The notes under the pieces were generated by a model. The model was not told where the DNA came from, did no database searches, and saw only the letters and a program-made list of their open reading frames with translations. A stretch of DNA of 64,000 bases from Distichodus sexfasciatus (taxonomy: Eukaryota; Chordata; Actinopteri; Characiformes; Distichodontidae): contig JAVGVS010000187.1 of the NCBI GenBank assembly GCA_032718565.1, positions 440,001 through 504,000 on the forward strand, read 5' to 3'. Of the stretch, positions 25,456 through 37,826 are shown piece after piece. The position numbers were made by a program, and so were the translations under genes. Each line of letters begins with the position of its first letter. The first letter of the stretch is position 1.

Positions 25456-25757
25456 GGACCTGTTTACGTTTGCGGATATTTTTATAAACCTATGTTATTT
25501 TATACGTTTGGGCCGTTCGTTTACACGTAAAAAGTTTTAGCCACCTCATGCGCAGATTTTTAAGTGAAGATTTTTCAAAACGCTAGATTCTGAGGAATAT
25601 GTGTAAATGAAAGACCCAAACGTTAAAAAAAAAATGTTTGTAAAAATATCTGCATTTCTTTTAAACCAGCCTTTTTTTAACTGAATATAAAATTTTAAAA
25701 TAAGTGTATAAAAGAAAATGCATTTATAAAAAAGATCCACAGAAGTGCAACAGGCCT
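25456..25757. mobile_element. MITE related to the 43.2-kb palindrome
   Basis: GGACCTGTTTACGTTTGCGG at the left and GCAACAGGCCTTTAATG at the right. The interior is A/T-rich with AAAATATCTGCATTTC and GCCACCTCATGCG, as in the intron copy. Confidence 0.5.
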
Positions 25758-26659
25758 TTAATGTATAATATCATATTTTTGGGTAAATGTCAATATGGTG
25801 ATGTATCTATAAAATAAAAAGTTCTACAGAAATTACAGCCACAATTGTCTGACAAAATAATATTATCATACAGTGTAAAATCCTAATGATATGAATTTAT
25901 AATAGGATATTTGGTGTCATCTGGTGACATATCTATAAAACAAATGATATCTCTAGAAATGATGTCTAATACACGTCTAAATATTTGAAATCCAACAGTT
26001 TAAACATGCAATACCAAAGTTGTGATCTTAAGCTGCCCTGTTACACAATGACAAGACGGAACGTAGGTGGTAGGCGTAACCTGTTATAATAAGTTGTGAA
26101 AATGACGACACAGACAGTTAACCCACAGCCGAAACTATGCATGGGGGTGTGAAAAAGCTGTTTTTTAAAAATATTTTCGTAAACAACAAGGCATGTGGTT
26201 ATAAATCTGGCAACACACAGTCTTTTTACCTTCCTACACGTTGACTTGACCACCTGGCACTTTTCCCCTAAATCCCTGCAAACACAGTGCAATCCTCCCC
26301 ACTGCCAAAACCTCAGGAGACTCATCCTTCAGCACATAATCAACCGCTCATCAGATCCCTCTTTTCTCTCTCCCCCTCGTTTTCTCTCTCAGAGGAGGTA
26401 GATTTGGTCACGATGGCTGCAGTTCTAGGAACTCTTACTGACAGGACCCTCAGCAAGGTCAAGTCACTCAGTAGGTCAGTTGATCAATTTAGGTTGAAGG
26501 TTTTTCCCTTTTCTGGTAAAATGTGCATATATACGTTGTATGGACAACAGTATTGAGATACACCTTAGTTATTGAATTTAGGCATTTCACTCAGGCCACA
26601 GGTCAAAGATCAAGCGTCTGGCCGTGCAGTCTCCACTTACAAACATTTGGATCATCCAG
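25758..26659. other. Intergenic, holds the candidate exon at 26.4 kb
   Basis: A/T-rich up to 26,200, then C/T-rich (26,270-26,395) before the candidate exon. Confidence 0.45.
26393..26474 (+). other. Candidate exon of an unknown plus-strand transcript
   Basis: A 30-base pyrimidine tract ending CTCTCTCAG precedes it, and AG|GTCAGT follows. The 82-bp segment is open. It has an ATG at 26,413 in CACGATGGCTG context, giving MAAVLGTLTDRTLSK and five more residues before the donor. I do not recognise the peptide and found no partner exon. It could be chance in a CT-rich stretch. Confidence 0.25.
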
Positions 26660-26689
26660 GGTGTGTTTCCCAAAAGCTTAGTTGCAAAC

Positions 26690-27066
26690 ATATTGCTAAC
26701 TGCACTAGCAACACTGTAAATTGCTAATGTTCACTATGTTAGTTGCTAATGTGCACTATGTTAATTGCTAATGTACACTGGTAGTTGCTAAAGTACACTG
26801 TGTTAGTTGCTAATGTACACTGTTAGTTGCTAATGTGCACTATGTTAATTGCTAATGTGCACTATGTTAGTTGCTAATGTGCTCTATGTTAATTGCTAAT
26901 GTGCACTATGTTAGTTGCTAATGTGCACTATGTTAGTTGCTAATGTGCACTATGTTAGTTGCTAATGTACACTTAGTTGCTAATGTACACTGTTAGTTGC
27001 TAATGTGCACTATGCTAGTTGCTAATGTGCACTATGCTAGTTGCTAATGTGCACTATGCTAGTTGC
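26690..27066. repeat. 22-bp minisatellite array A, about 16 units, intergenic
   Basis: Same repeat as the two arrays inside abcc12, here 14 kb beyond the gene's 3' end. It is preceded at 26,660-26,679 by GTGTGTTTCCCAAAAGCTTA, the same seed as array C. Some units are shortened (CACTGTTAG), and the last ends GTTGCATTATG. Confidence 0.95.
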
Positions 27067-29079
27067 ATTATGTCTTAATGAGTTCAAGTAACACCCTCAC
27101 CTAAGTGTAACTGATGAATTAAAATAGATTAAAAATATTACCTTCATAAATACTAAGAGTAACCGGCAACACATTTCTGGAAGGTCAAGATTTTATAACG
27201 AGGTTTGGGAAAAGTGCCTTCCCACGCAACCTAACAATATGACGTATAAAGATAAAATATACTGTTATGCAGAGAAAATGACCAACCCTTATTATACCAG
27301 TGGATTTATTTCATTCATCCCGGAGTAACTGTACTTTAACTAAAGCCACTTGCTAACCCTGGATTTGGGTAGCAAAACATTTCTGCGTCAGATGTGTTGA
27401 ATTAGGTCTGGGCCTAATCTCACCAGAACTGCCAGAAGCAGGGTTGGGCAAACATTAAGAGATTTAACAGTTTAAACTACTGTATCAAAAACAGGCCCCA
27501 AATCAGGCAGTGAGGTCATCGAATATAAATTCAGTGGAAAAAGTACAGTCCATATCTGTCAGATCCCAACGAGACGCCAATCCAGATTCCCCTCAGATCG
27601 AGCCATGATTCCAAGATCAGGTTCGGCTGAGTTTAAGCAGCACTTCCTATATAAATATCCAATTGTTTCACCTTCTCTACGAAGCATTGCATGTGTCTTT
27701 GCACCCTGCATACGGTGCAATTTTTATTGTTTTGTCTCAAGGTATATGACCCCCATTTTGTCCTTTTTCTGGCTTTTCTGGCTTTTTGCACTGCATTTTG
27801 AGGCTGTTTTTAGTTTGTGTAATTTCTTGCCCTGATTATGAACAACAAATTGGGTTTTAACCCATTGCTTGACCCATTGTTTAGATAAGTCTAAATCAGT
27901 TATTCCAATTGGATCTGGATCTGTTTGCTTGTGCCTTTATTGGATTATTGTTTGTGTCACAATCACCCTGCAATTTGTCTTAAGTTCTCTGGACCTCTTC
28001 TCTGAACCCCCGCCATTTTTCTCCTCACTGGAGTGAATCAGTGTCCACATGGCCGTTTGTGACCTGCATTTGGTCGGCTGCGCGTTTCGGATGGTGTCAA
28101 ATAAAGTCTGCATGCAACGTTTTTCAGGCGCCAATTTCTGCCGAATCCCAGATGAACACAAAGAAAACATCGCTATAGCATTTACATGACGTTGAGTTCG
28201 GTTGACGTCCTGGAGGACCGAATATATCCCATGATTCCATTAAATTAGTTTAATATTCATATTATGTGCTTCAGTGGGTGATGTAAAACTGTGCAGCACA
28301 AAGACTGTCCTTCATGTGCCACAAGACTTGTTTTATTTCCTCTTTTATATTTGTATATACTTTATATTTCTGCACATGGGTAAACACTGTAAATTACTGT
28401 AAACACTGTACAGCCTGATTACAGCCCCCACAGGTAAACACAAACTGGGCTGCAGGTTGGTGTTAAACAGCGTCAAACAAATGACAATGTAACACCTCAC
28501 TGAAGTCAATCAAGCGCAGCTAAAAAACGTAATAAAAACGTGCAGGGCGTTCAGAATGCATTCATTTACCCAAGATTCAAGCGCCTGTGTGGATTGGGCC
28601 TAAGCCTAACTTTCCCCTTGTCTTGTGACTGTTGTCCTACGTGGAGCTGGCTGTGTTCTCGTGTTTGGATTCTGGTTGTGGTTTCTGTATCTGTTTGTCA
28701 TTACAGCTTTGTGTTTCTAACCTCAGGCACCTTTTTCACTGCACTGATGCCAGTTTGGAACTGATGGCAGGTTTTTCTATTTAACAAGGACTGGTATCAG
28801 TGCCACAAAATCGGCTCCAAACTGGCACCAAAACTTCACTGGTTGCCAACGTTAACATTGGGACCAGTACAGGACACCTAGTCTTTTCTTAGGTTCCTTG
28901 TGTTGAAGACCGTGTATTATCTGGACCTTGCAGGAACCCATTAATTTTTCTTCTGGATGAACTGGACTACATGACCACCAGTTTCCATGGATCTTCATAC
29001 TGGACCTATAGAGACCTTGCTCTGTGTGGGTTAAATTAATTGAGTTCACATTTAACTTTATTTAACTTTATGTTCCTTA
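27067..29079. other. Intergenic, no gene seen
   Basis: Mixed composition. 28,720-28,850 has GGCACC/GCCACAAAATCGG-like inverted fragments. No supported open reading frame. Confidence 0.5.
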
Positions 29080-29285
29080 TGTTCCTTATTGTATAATGTA
29101 TAGTTTTATTTTTGTCCTGTTACCCCAGCCTCCGTATTTAAGTTAGTATTTATGTTTGTAAGTTTGTATTGCGTCTCTATCTTCCTTGTCTATTGCACAG
29201 TTAAAGAGCGGATCAGGATACATTTCACTGCTTGTTGTACCTGTATAACTTGCACGTGACAAATAAAGAATCTCTTGAATCTCTC
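29080..29285 (+). repeat. LINE/SINE-type 3' tail, copy 1
   Basis: TATTGCACAGTTAAAGAGCG, CAGGATACATTTCACTGC and CTTGCACGTGACAAATAAAG, then (AATCTCTTG)n-like end repeats. The inverse copy is at 63,200-63,320. Confidence 0.6.
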
Positions 29286-29595
29286 AGGACTTCTGCCTTG
29301 GACCTTGGACAGGAACACACTGAATTCTCAACCAGATGAGCTGGATTGCATGATCAGGTCTTCCAATGATCACCTTTAACCTTAATCTAAAATCTAAAAT
29401 ATGACGTTCTACATCTACACACACACTTAAAAGCACACCTCAAATGCATGAGCTCAACTTAGTCCAGAGAAGGATGTCGTCACCTTCTGAGTTTTCGTTC
29501 CTTTCACGCGTTCTTCCACTTTCCTTGCAATTGTCATCCTACACTTGCTTGTTGGGGGACAATTTCTGCTGTAAAGGTTATTATTTCCTGCTCCA

Positions 29596-29736
29596 GGACG
29601 GCACGGTGGCACGTGTGTGTGTGCCCTGTGGTGTGTTGGTGCCTGCCCAGGGTTGGTCCCCACCCTGCGCCTGTAAGTTCTCTTGTCCCCCTGCGACCCC
29701 AGTTGGGATTAAGCGGTTCAGTGAATGAATGAATAA
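29596..29736 (+). mobile_element. DANA-like SINE with internal deletion
   Basis: ACGGCACGGTGGCAC head, then GCCCTGTGGTGTGTTGGTGC and CTGCGACCCCAGTTGGGATT, ending in GAATGAATGAATAA. The tRNA B-box part is missing. Confidence 0.65.
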
Positions 29737-30417
29737 TTCCTGCTCCTTCTCTTTCTTGCTGCACCTTGTGACAGCAGTTGCTCCTACTGAACCTATTTAC
29801 TGGCTATTGACTTCCTTGAAATGAGCAACTTCTTTACACTTTGGTGTTTCAGGTTTAAATGCAAAAAGTAGGAATGTTTCATGACTTCATGACTTGGGAA
29901 GCTGTTGGTCATCAAGTTGGTTGGCCATCAAGAACCCTGCACTGTAACTTACCCGATCTGTTTAACTTGTGCATACAAGATAAGATCACACACAAATGAA
30001 ATATGGTCAGTTCTTATGGTGTCCTCCCCAAGCAACAGGAGTGAGTTTGCATAACAGGCAGAAATCCCCCCAGACGGCTCTTGTTTCTCTGAGCCCCATT
30101 TTTCCCGATGTCACATTCAGCTTCTAATTGGCTATGCTTTTTTGGCTAAAACTGGACTTTCCTATTTGTTCAAAGCGTTTCCAGATCTTAAGATAATTGG
30201 ACATTGTTAGAAATGCTGCTTGTTGTAGAAATGTCATCCAGCTTTTAGTGTATCTGGATTCTAACAGCGCTTGGAGCAAATATCAGTGTTGAAGCATGTA
30301 TTCCAGATGATGTTTCTCTAATGGCACTGGAATAATGACTGTACTCACACTCACTTTCAAAATGTGATCGGATCCCTCAAACCATCTGCAACATTTGTCT
30401 GCGTTGCATTTCGCCAT

Positions 30418-30614
30418 GTGGGGTAGTACAGTGGTAGGAGACTCGATTATGGACCAAGAGGTTGTTGGTTCAAATCCAGCGTTATTCTACTGCAAGAGTT
30501 ACCACCGTTGAGGCTCTGATCAATGAAAATAAGTCCAAGGTGCTCCACAGAGACTGTCGTTATAATTAGGGAATGAAGGCTACACTGGATAAGAGCGCCT
30601 GCTAAACGGCATGA
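30418..30614 (+). mobile_element. tRNA-derived SINE (V-SINE type) abutting another SINE
   Basis: Head with A-box-like TAGTACAGTGG and B box GGTTCAAATCC; tail CTGGATAAGAGCGCCTGCTA as in the 59-kb copy. The second SINE family begins two bases after it in the same orientation. Confidence 0.75.
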
Positions 30615-30616
30615 AT

Positions 30617-30866
30617 GGGCAGTTGGTGGCGTGAAGGTAGGGTGTCCCTCTGTGACCTGAAGGGCACAGGTTCGAATCCAGGACTGGTAAAATTACCACT
30701 CAGGTACTCATGAGCAAGGTTCCGTTGCCAAGCACTGTTCCCCGGCCACTTGTTAGCTGCCCACTGCTCCTTTACGGATGGGTTAAATGCAGAGGTCACA
30801 TTTGGTTGTGGTTCACTGTGTGCTGTGCTGTGGTGTGTTCACAATGACAAATAATCACTCACTTTC
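30617..30866 (+). mobile_element. SINE family 2, best full-length copy
   Basis: Starts GGGCAGTTGGTGGCG and has a B box GGTTCGAATCC. It continues through CTCATGAGCAAGGT, GCTGCCCACTGCTCC and a GTTCACTGTGTGCTGTGCTG tail ending CAAATAATCACTCACTTTC. It is about 250 bp, tRNA-derived by layout, and serves as the reference for the other copies here. Confidence 0.78.
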
Positions 30867-32402
30867 ATAAATGTAAACGTCATTTGCAATGTAAATTGTC
30901 ATCCGTCCTGTAGGATGGGGTACCTTTCACATCAGAGCCGATATCAGTACCGGTACCTGGTGTTTGGTACCAATACTCAATGGTACTTCATTCCCATACC
31001 TTGCTCTTAATCTATAATATCTGTTTTGTATCAATATAAAAATACAGTCACACAAACTGCTGTTCCTATGTTATAACTACAATATAAATGTATCACAATT
31101 TTGAAAAAAATTTCCCAGAACAATAACTAAAACCGATATTTCACTGCAGTGGAACTTGTCGACGGCGTAGATTCGAATTCTCACTGTCGATGCTGGCCGT
31201 AGCAGTGATTGTCAGTGCGGCTGTAGCTTTAGACTGTGGCGCTCCAATTATCAAACATCGGACACTCATCCGCCCGTAAATATATTTGATGTTTAACAAG
31301 GTTTTTCCTCCAGTTTGATGTATTGTTAGCTCCAGTTCTACATTTTGTGTGGCAAATGTTGCATGTCGCGTTGTCTGCATTGATTTTAGCAAAGTTGGAA
31401 AATCCAGTAGTTTCATGTAGCATTTTAGCTAACCCAAACCAAACAAATTTGCTGCTTGTGTGGCGACAGGGATTGACATACTACGGGCAGTATTGCAGTA
31501 AGTGATGTAGGGTGCAACAAAATCTGAATACAAGTGGTCAGTGTAACACTTTGGAGATGCAACATGGACACAAGTAGTGAATGGCAGTGCAACTCAACTG
31601 TCTGCTTGTGTATTTACTGAGCTTTGAGTCCACTTTCAGTTTTATTGGTAATTAAAACCTGGAGTATCAATGTCTTCCTAGCAGACCAATTGGCAGTATA
31701 CGGCCTCATTATACCTTCGTCTGTATGGCAGTTATTCACCTGATCAAACAAAGAGGTAGAGCAGAACAAAGTCCAAGCATGGGGCATGTTTGGCGAACAG
31801 CAAATCACTATCAGTGAGTCACAGTCCGGTTCAATTTCAGTTTGTGTACACACACTTGAACTCATGGCCTCTGACATTACAAACGTGAGGTCCACCGACA
31901 AAAAAAAGTGATGTTCTAGAACTTCCAGTTTATTTAAAGAATTCCAGCAATTCCATCAGAATTCCATCGTATCCTGGGATTCTCTTGGTTGACACCCAGA
32001 CCCCCACCCATGTTTTTGCTTCACACTTTGCGCTTTGTTTAGTGGCAAAAGCTTATTTCGACATTATTTATTTGCAGTGTTGAAAACACGGTTTACATTG
32101 TCTTGGTAAATACAGTAATTGTTCAAAAATTGCTCTTGTCGTCTAAAGGAATGTCTACACTGATCATGACTTTGTGATTTCGAATCTGATACCGATACTG
32201 CAACCCAGACTAAATCAACAGCCCAATGCAATGGTTTCACTCCTTTAAAGAGGAAATAAATTATTATATAAAGCACGGTATGAGCCAATACTTTTCTTTC
32301 AGGTGCCAAAGTAAGGATTGCTTTAGTTGCAACAGGGCAGAAAGTTGCCAACACTAGACTCAATGACATTGCAGAAAATTTGCTGGACAGTTACATTAAC
32401 AT
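30867..32402. other. Intergenic, no gene seen
   Basis: Short frames of 91-101 codons occur on the minus strand, but they overlap each other, have no splice context and show no domain. Confidence 0.5.
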
Positions 32403-33080
32403 TTCAAGTCAAAGTAAACTTCATTGTCATCTCTGCTATATACTGTACAGATATACAGAGAGACAAGACGACGTAGCTCCAGGCTCAGAAACGGAACAAA
32501 GAACAATAAGGGCACATGGAATAAACAAAATATAAATAGAATACAAAATATATGTTTTAAACTAGGAATGGAGTATTACATATAAACTTTAAACTAGAAC
32601 TAGAAACAGAAGTAGGAAGAGAGACAATTTGGATGCAGTATTAACCTACAAAAGTGGAAATTGACTTTTTTACTGAATGTGCATTAGGTTAGTAACAGTT
32701 TCAACATAAAAAATTCTATAACCAGTCTATTCATAAAACAGTATCTCTTAAAATAGTCCCAACATTAATGACCAACATTTACGTTTGTGCAGATATAACA
32801 GCATTGGAGAACCAGATTCTGTGCAATACTTTTCAATAATTTGTGCAGATACAGTTAAAAAGTGACCAGTGAGATATACATTCAATGTTCAATGGTTGTG
32901 CAAATAAGTAGCGGCAGTGCAAATATTATAGCAGTGTTGTAGCAACAGTCATTTGAGGAGGATTACTATTTCAAACGTCTGCATTAAAGGTATGCCAGAT
33001 CAGCAGCAGTTTGGAGTGAAAATACTGTACAGTCTGTAAACATAAACATTATTCTTAAACAGAATATTCTTAGGAAATTT
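32403..33080 (-). repeat. Candidate LINE 3' end
   Basis: Begins with CAAAGTAAACTTCATTGTCA, GAGAGACAAGACGACGTAGC and CGGAACAAAGAACAATAAG, then A/T-rich sequence. This resembles 3' ends of teleost LINEs, but no reverse transcriptase is visible. Confidence 0.4.
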
Positions 33081-36000
33081 AGCTGATATTCTTTCTTAGT
33101 GAAACTGACTAATTTTAAGGAGAAACTTGGGTATAAAGATCTTGATCTGAGGTCCAACGGTGGTAGCTCTGGTTGAAGAATAGCCTGAGTTTGAACCTGT
33201 AATTTCTTGGTATCTATATCTCAATACATCCAAGACGACGGTATAATAATCAGCTTTTGGAAAACTTTATCACACCCACATTCATGTTAATGTTCATGCT
33301 GTAACGTTATCACCAAGTCATGAAGTCAATTAATCTTATCACAAATTTCATAGAAAGCAGATTAGTAAACTTTTTTTTTTTTTTTGAGGTGGCAAAATTC
33401 ACCTTTTATTCTTGGATTTACTTTTCCATGAGTACTATAAGGACAGTTACACCCAAGGAGCTTCAACATTAAGATAACAAACTGCTTTAAGGAACTTTTA
33501 TGACTATCACGCTGAAGTTCACGTTGTATTGTTATCCGGAATTTATGAAGACAATTAACCTTGTTATCACACATTCAAGTTATCATGGAGTCACATTGCA
33601 ACAGTTTAAAATGACCACAGTCAGGGAGAATGAAGCTGAAGTTGAAGCTGAAGAGAACCTGCAGCCAAACTTTTATTGCAGGACGTCAAGTTTCCAACTC
33701 TAGACTCAAACTGACTTTGCAGAATTCTTACGAAATTCTTGGATTTACTTTCCGTGAGTCCAAACAGCCAAAAAAAGGCTTGATAGTATTGTATAACTAA
33801 ATGCCTAAATTTCACTATTATGTTTATGTTGTAAGATGTAAGTTGAGGAAAGTCAAATGATTCTGGTCAGAATTGGTCCACGTCTTGTATTTTTGTGATA
33901 TGTTACATAAACATTTTCAACAAAATCATGTCAAAGGTATTTTAGCAGAAACATAAATTATTTTTCCAGTTAACGAATTCCTTCAATGTGACGGAGAGTG
34001 AAACAGTGGGGAAAAAATGAGTTTCGCATGAGCATGAGATGTTTCACATTTTTGCTTTGGTACATCCTCGCTGAAAATCATTTAAAATGCTTTCTGAGCT
34101 CTTGAAACCATCTCATGAGCTTTTGAAAGCATCTTGTAAGCATGCAAAAACATCCAGTTCTCTTGTAAAAACATCTTGTGCTCAGGCGAAAATATCTTGT
34201 GCTCACGTGAAAACATCTTGCGAGCATGAGGAAACATATTGCGCCCATGTGAAAACATCTCATGCTCATGCAATAACATCTGAGCTTTTGAATACACTTT
34301 ATGCTCACAAAAACTTGTAAGCATCAAAAGCATTTCATGCTTAGGTGCTACTTTCTCATATGCACACTAAACTTGCGTTCATCATCACTTGTCCCTTTTG
34401 CCACCCTTTTTCATCTTACTAGTGCAAATTGAGCCCTTTATCATGACCATATTACAGAATTGCAACTTGAACCTGCGCTAACCGGGTTAGCGCACGACGA
34501 CCTCCAACAGGAAACCATTTCGGAAGCAGCCATTCGGCTGAGAGACGGATTGAAACCCTTGCAGATAAGAGCGTAACTGTGTTCCCTCAATCAGCCTCTT
34601 CACCTCAAGATTCAGAGGATTTATGGAGCTTATCTGCACACATTGGAAGTGCTATCTGGGGAAAAGGTTAGGGTTACACTTTAGCCCGCTTCTACACACG
34701 ACTAATGGGGCCAATATGTCACCGAATAACGTCGGAGAGCGATGTAGGGGAAAGGGGAGCAAGGAGAGGGAACCACGTGCTCTTACGTGCCATGCCGGGA
34801 CCACTTTTTGGTAACGTTGCCATTATCATTTAGAACAAAACTACATGACAAACGGTGACACGTGGTGGCGATAACTCAGCAGTCTGAGAGGCCAGAGATG
34901 TTAATGGTGGCAAGATTAGCTTGCTAGCTACTGGATTCCCTTCGAGACACTTTGAGAAAGTGTGAGAGAGAGAGAGGTGTAAAGTCCAGTGAATGACCGA
35001 AAGATCTTTGTGGTTCAGTGATCTCAAGTTTTGCAGCTCACTGACTATGGTGACTTTTTTACCCCCAAATCTACAAAATTAAGATTAAGACTGTTAAGAG
35101 TGTTAAGATTATAAGTCATACAGTCTTCACTAAACATATTTCTGCTACATAATACACTTTAGACCAATGCTGGTCATAAATGTGTGTGTCCAACACTATT
35201 TTTAAGGACACATTTCAGATTCTACCCCTAAAGCTTTGGGATGAATTTGGAATTTAACAGGAATTTTTACTTTAATTAAACACAGTTAAGGGAGAATTTA
35301 TTATGACTTTTCCACAATTTTAGTTCATGTTTATGTCTAAAATTTGATATAAGACATAAAATTGAAAGCCAATCCCATTGTTAACATTTTGCTTCATTCA
35401 TAAATGTAAAAAATGATTCAACATTTCAAAACGAACACAATACTGTTCTCTACAATGCCCACGTAGGAGGTTATAAGTTTTAATATTGTATTTCGTTTGA
35501 CGTTTCTGGACCACAACCTTAAACAGACCTCACATGGACTACATTTCTGTTCTGATCCAAGTTCTAACCTGTTTCAGGTTCATCACATTGCACAAAGAAA
35601 TGATGGATGAAAGAAAGATGGAGGAGATATGACAAAAAAACAAAACAGCATCTTTCTCAGGAAAGGTTAAAGAGAAACTTGAACGTTAACCGTTTTTTAC
35701 GCTGTGTGAAGTGTGTGGGCATGTGTCCTAACGTTTCTGAATGAGTCGCTGACTTACACATACATTGCATGAATACATGCCCCCCCCGACACACACACAC
35801 ACATACACACACACACACACACAACAATAGTTGAGCACACACAGGTTTAGGGCCAGGTCTGTGGAGTAACACTTACCTGTAATAGCGCAGCATGTTTATC
35901 ATATGTATTTTTTCACAGTGATGATCTTATTACATGAAAATTTAATTAATCAAAATGAAGCTGCATAAGGGACAAATGTACGGCATAAATTCACAGTAAA

Positions 36001-36756
36001 TCCCTTTGGAACCCTTAATTGCTAGACACCTGTTCAAATCTAGATTAAAAGCCCCTTTACACTGACCTATTTTCAAAAACTAACTAACTAAGCAATTTGC
36101 AGAAGCAATAGGTAAGACTCAAGAAATATGTTTGCATGAATTAAGCTAATTTAATTGGAAGTGACTTTAATGGAGTGCAGCATCTTTTGATTAAAAGAAC
36201 ATTAATTGTAAAAGAACTTTAACAGTGCAAATATCTTTACTTTCTTGTATAATCATATTTTTAAAAAGTTTGTCTCTCAATCACACAGCCCCTTGCAGAT
36301 GGACATGCCACTGTTATATCTTTTAATAAACTAGAATGCTATAATTAAATAGACTCTAAATATTTGCACCTAAATAAATTTTGTGATTCACTTTCTCCGC
36401 AGAGTGTCCGGACTTAGATTTTAACTCTGCGTGCTTCTGTTTCAGTATGTTAATAGAGACAAAAACATACAATTAAACTATGAAAATGATGAACATAAAT
36501 AATGTATTGTCAACTTGAAAATCAGTATTTTTTATGCTTCATCAGCATTTTAAAACATATTTTACAGATTTAAAAATGTACAATCGATCAATAGAACTAA
36601 GAGTATTTAAATGAACTGGCTTCACTTGAAGTCTAATGTAGTAGAATATGACACTCTGTGCTTATGATGTTTAATGGAATTGCAATTTAATGTACTGCAG
36701 TCAGGACCAAAGCAACCAGAAAGCAGACGTGTGTGAGTGTGAGTGTGAGCATTGTG
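33081..36756. other. Intergenic, no gene seen apart from the 34.1-kb minisatellite
   Basis: 34,495-34,650 (GAAACCATTTCGGAAGCAGC; CCTTGCAGATAAGAGCGTAA) is single-copy-looking with GATA-type motifs. 35,050-36,650 is A/T-rich. Confidence 0.45.
34085..34330. repeat. Degenerate 21-bp minisatellite
   Basis: About 11 units of a form AACATCTTGTGCTCAYGTGAA. Because 21 is a multiple of three, several frames stay open and spell seven-residue repeats (for example KTSCAHV). This is repeat structure rather than evidence of a protein. Confidence 0.85.
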
Positions 36757-37008
36757 GAGACCTTCTTGTCCCCTAAAATCACTTTTATCTGTTTTTTTTG
36801 GGTTTTGTGGGGACATTTGAGAGGTCCCCATGAAGAGAAATGACTTCACAGAAAATGTGCTTGTTTTATTTGAGAAACTAAAAGAGGTAAAAGATGTGCT
36901 TTTGGTTACTGAGGTTACGGTTAGGGTTAGGGTTAGGTGTAGGTGTAGAATTATGTACTTTAGTCATTATGGGAGCCTATGGAAAGACCTCACAAAGATA
37001 GTAATATA
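36757..37008. repeat. Dispersed 250-bp repeat, copy 2
   Basis: Same order as the 24.8-kb copy and likewise followed by (TG)n (37,017-37,076). It contains a telomere-like GGTTAGGGTTAGGGTTAGG. Short related pieces (TCCTCACAA, GGGGACA) flank CA runs at 5,640-5,725 and 62,190-62,236. Confidence 0.8.
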
Positions 37009-37292
37009 AGACTGTGCGTGTGTGTGTGTGTGTGTGTATGTGTGTATGTGTGTATGTGAGTGTGTGTGTGTGTGTTTGTCCCTGTAGCTTCAGACATGAT
37101 CGCAGCAGAACTGATAGAGTTTGATATTGGGCCCCGAAGTGCACTGTCAGCATTTTGCTTTTGAAATCAAATTCGGCCAGCGACAGAAAGTTGCGTCGTG
37201 GCCAATCTGCCTGTCCAGAGGTTAGGTGGCTTTCTCAGAAAAGAGCAGCGCTGACAACAGGCCTTCTCTTTCCTGGAATTAGAGAAATGTTC

Positions 37293-37293
37293 C

Positions 37294-37381
<88 letters not shown>
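37293..37381. repeat. (TAGA)n then (GA)n microsatellite
   Basis: About 19 uninterrupted TAGA units, then about six GA units. Probably highly variable in length. Confidence 0.95.
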
Positions 37382-37385
<4 letters not shown>

Positions 37386-37767
37386 TCTTTGATCAACCAC
37401 TGTGTAATCAACAGAAATGAAATGATTAAAAAAAAAGTTAAAAGTAAAAAAGTGAAACTGCCAAAAAATATATGTAAGTACATTTTTTATTAATATTTAG
37501 TACACATATATTTTAAAATATTTATTTATTTATTTTCAGCTATTTTTTCTGGATTGTTTACTATGTAAAATAGCTAATAAATAGATTGTTGTTTTTGCCA
37601 GGAGAAGAAATGCACAATTTATATAATATGAAAATATCTGGAAATTATTAATTTGGAAAAGATGTTGAATAAATGAACATTTATTTATTTATTTACTCCA
37701 TTTTTTCATTCCAATCATGTGACATCTACCATAGGTCTGCATGCCCACAGCACATGATGAGTGTGTG

Positions 37768-37768
<1 letters not shown>

Positions 37769-37826
<58 letters not shown>
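37769..37826. repeat. (TG)n then (AG)n microsatellite
   Basis: More than 20 uninterrupted TG units, then AG units and AGATAGAGAG. Confidence 0.95.

Noticed and set aside
30668..30690. tRNA gene suggested by an exact B box
   Set aside because: It is part of a SINE; there is no cloverleaf acceptor stem, and the same sequence recurs in degraded copies.
36925..36943. Interstitial telomere
   Set aside because: Only about three TTAGGG-type units inside a dispersed repeat that occurs twice in the window.
37235..37483. 82-codon minus-strand frame with repeated IYLS
   Set aside because: Translation of the TAGA microsatellite.
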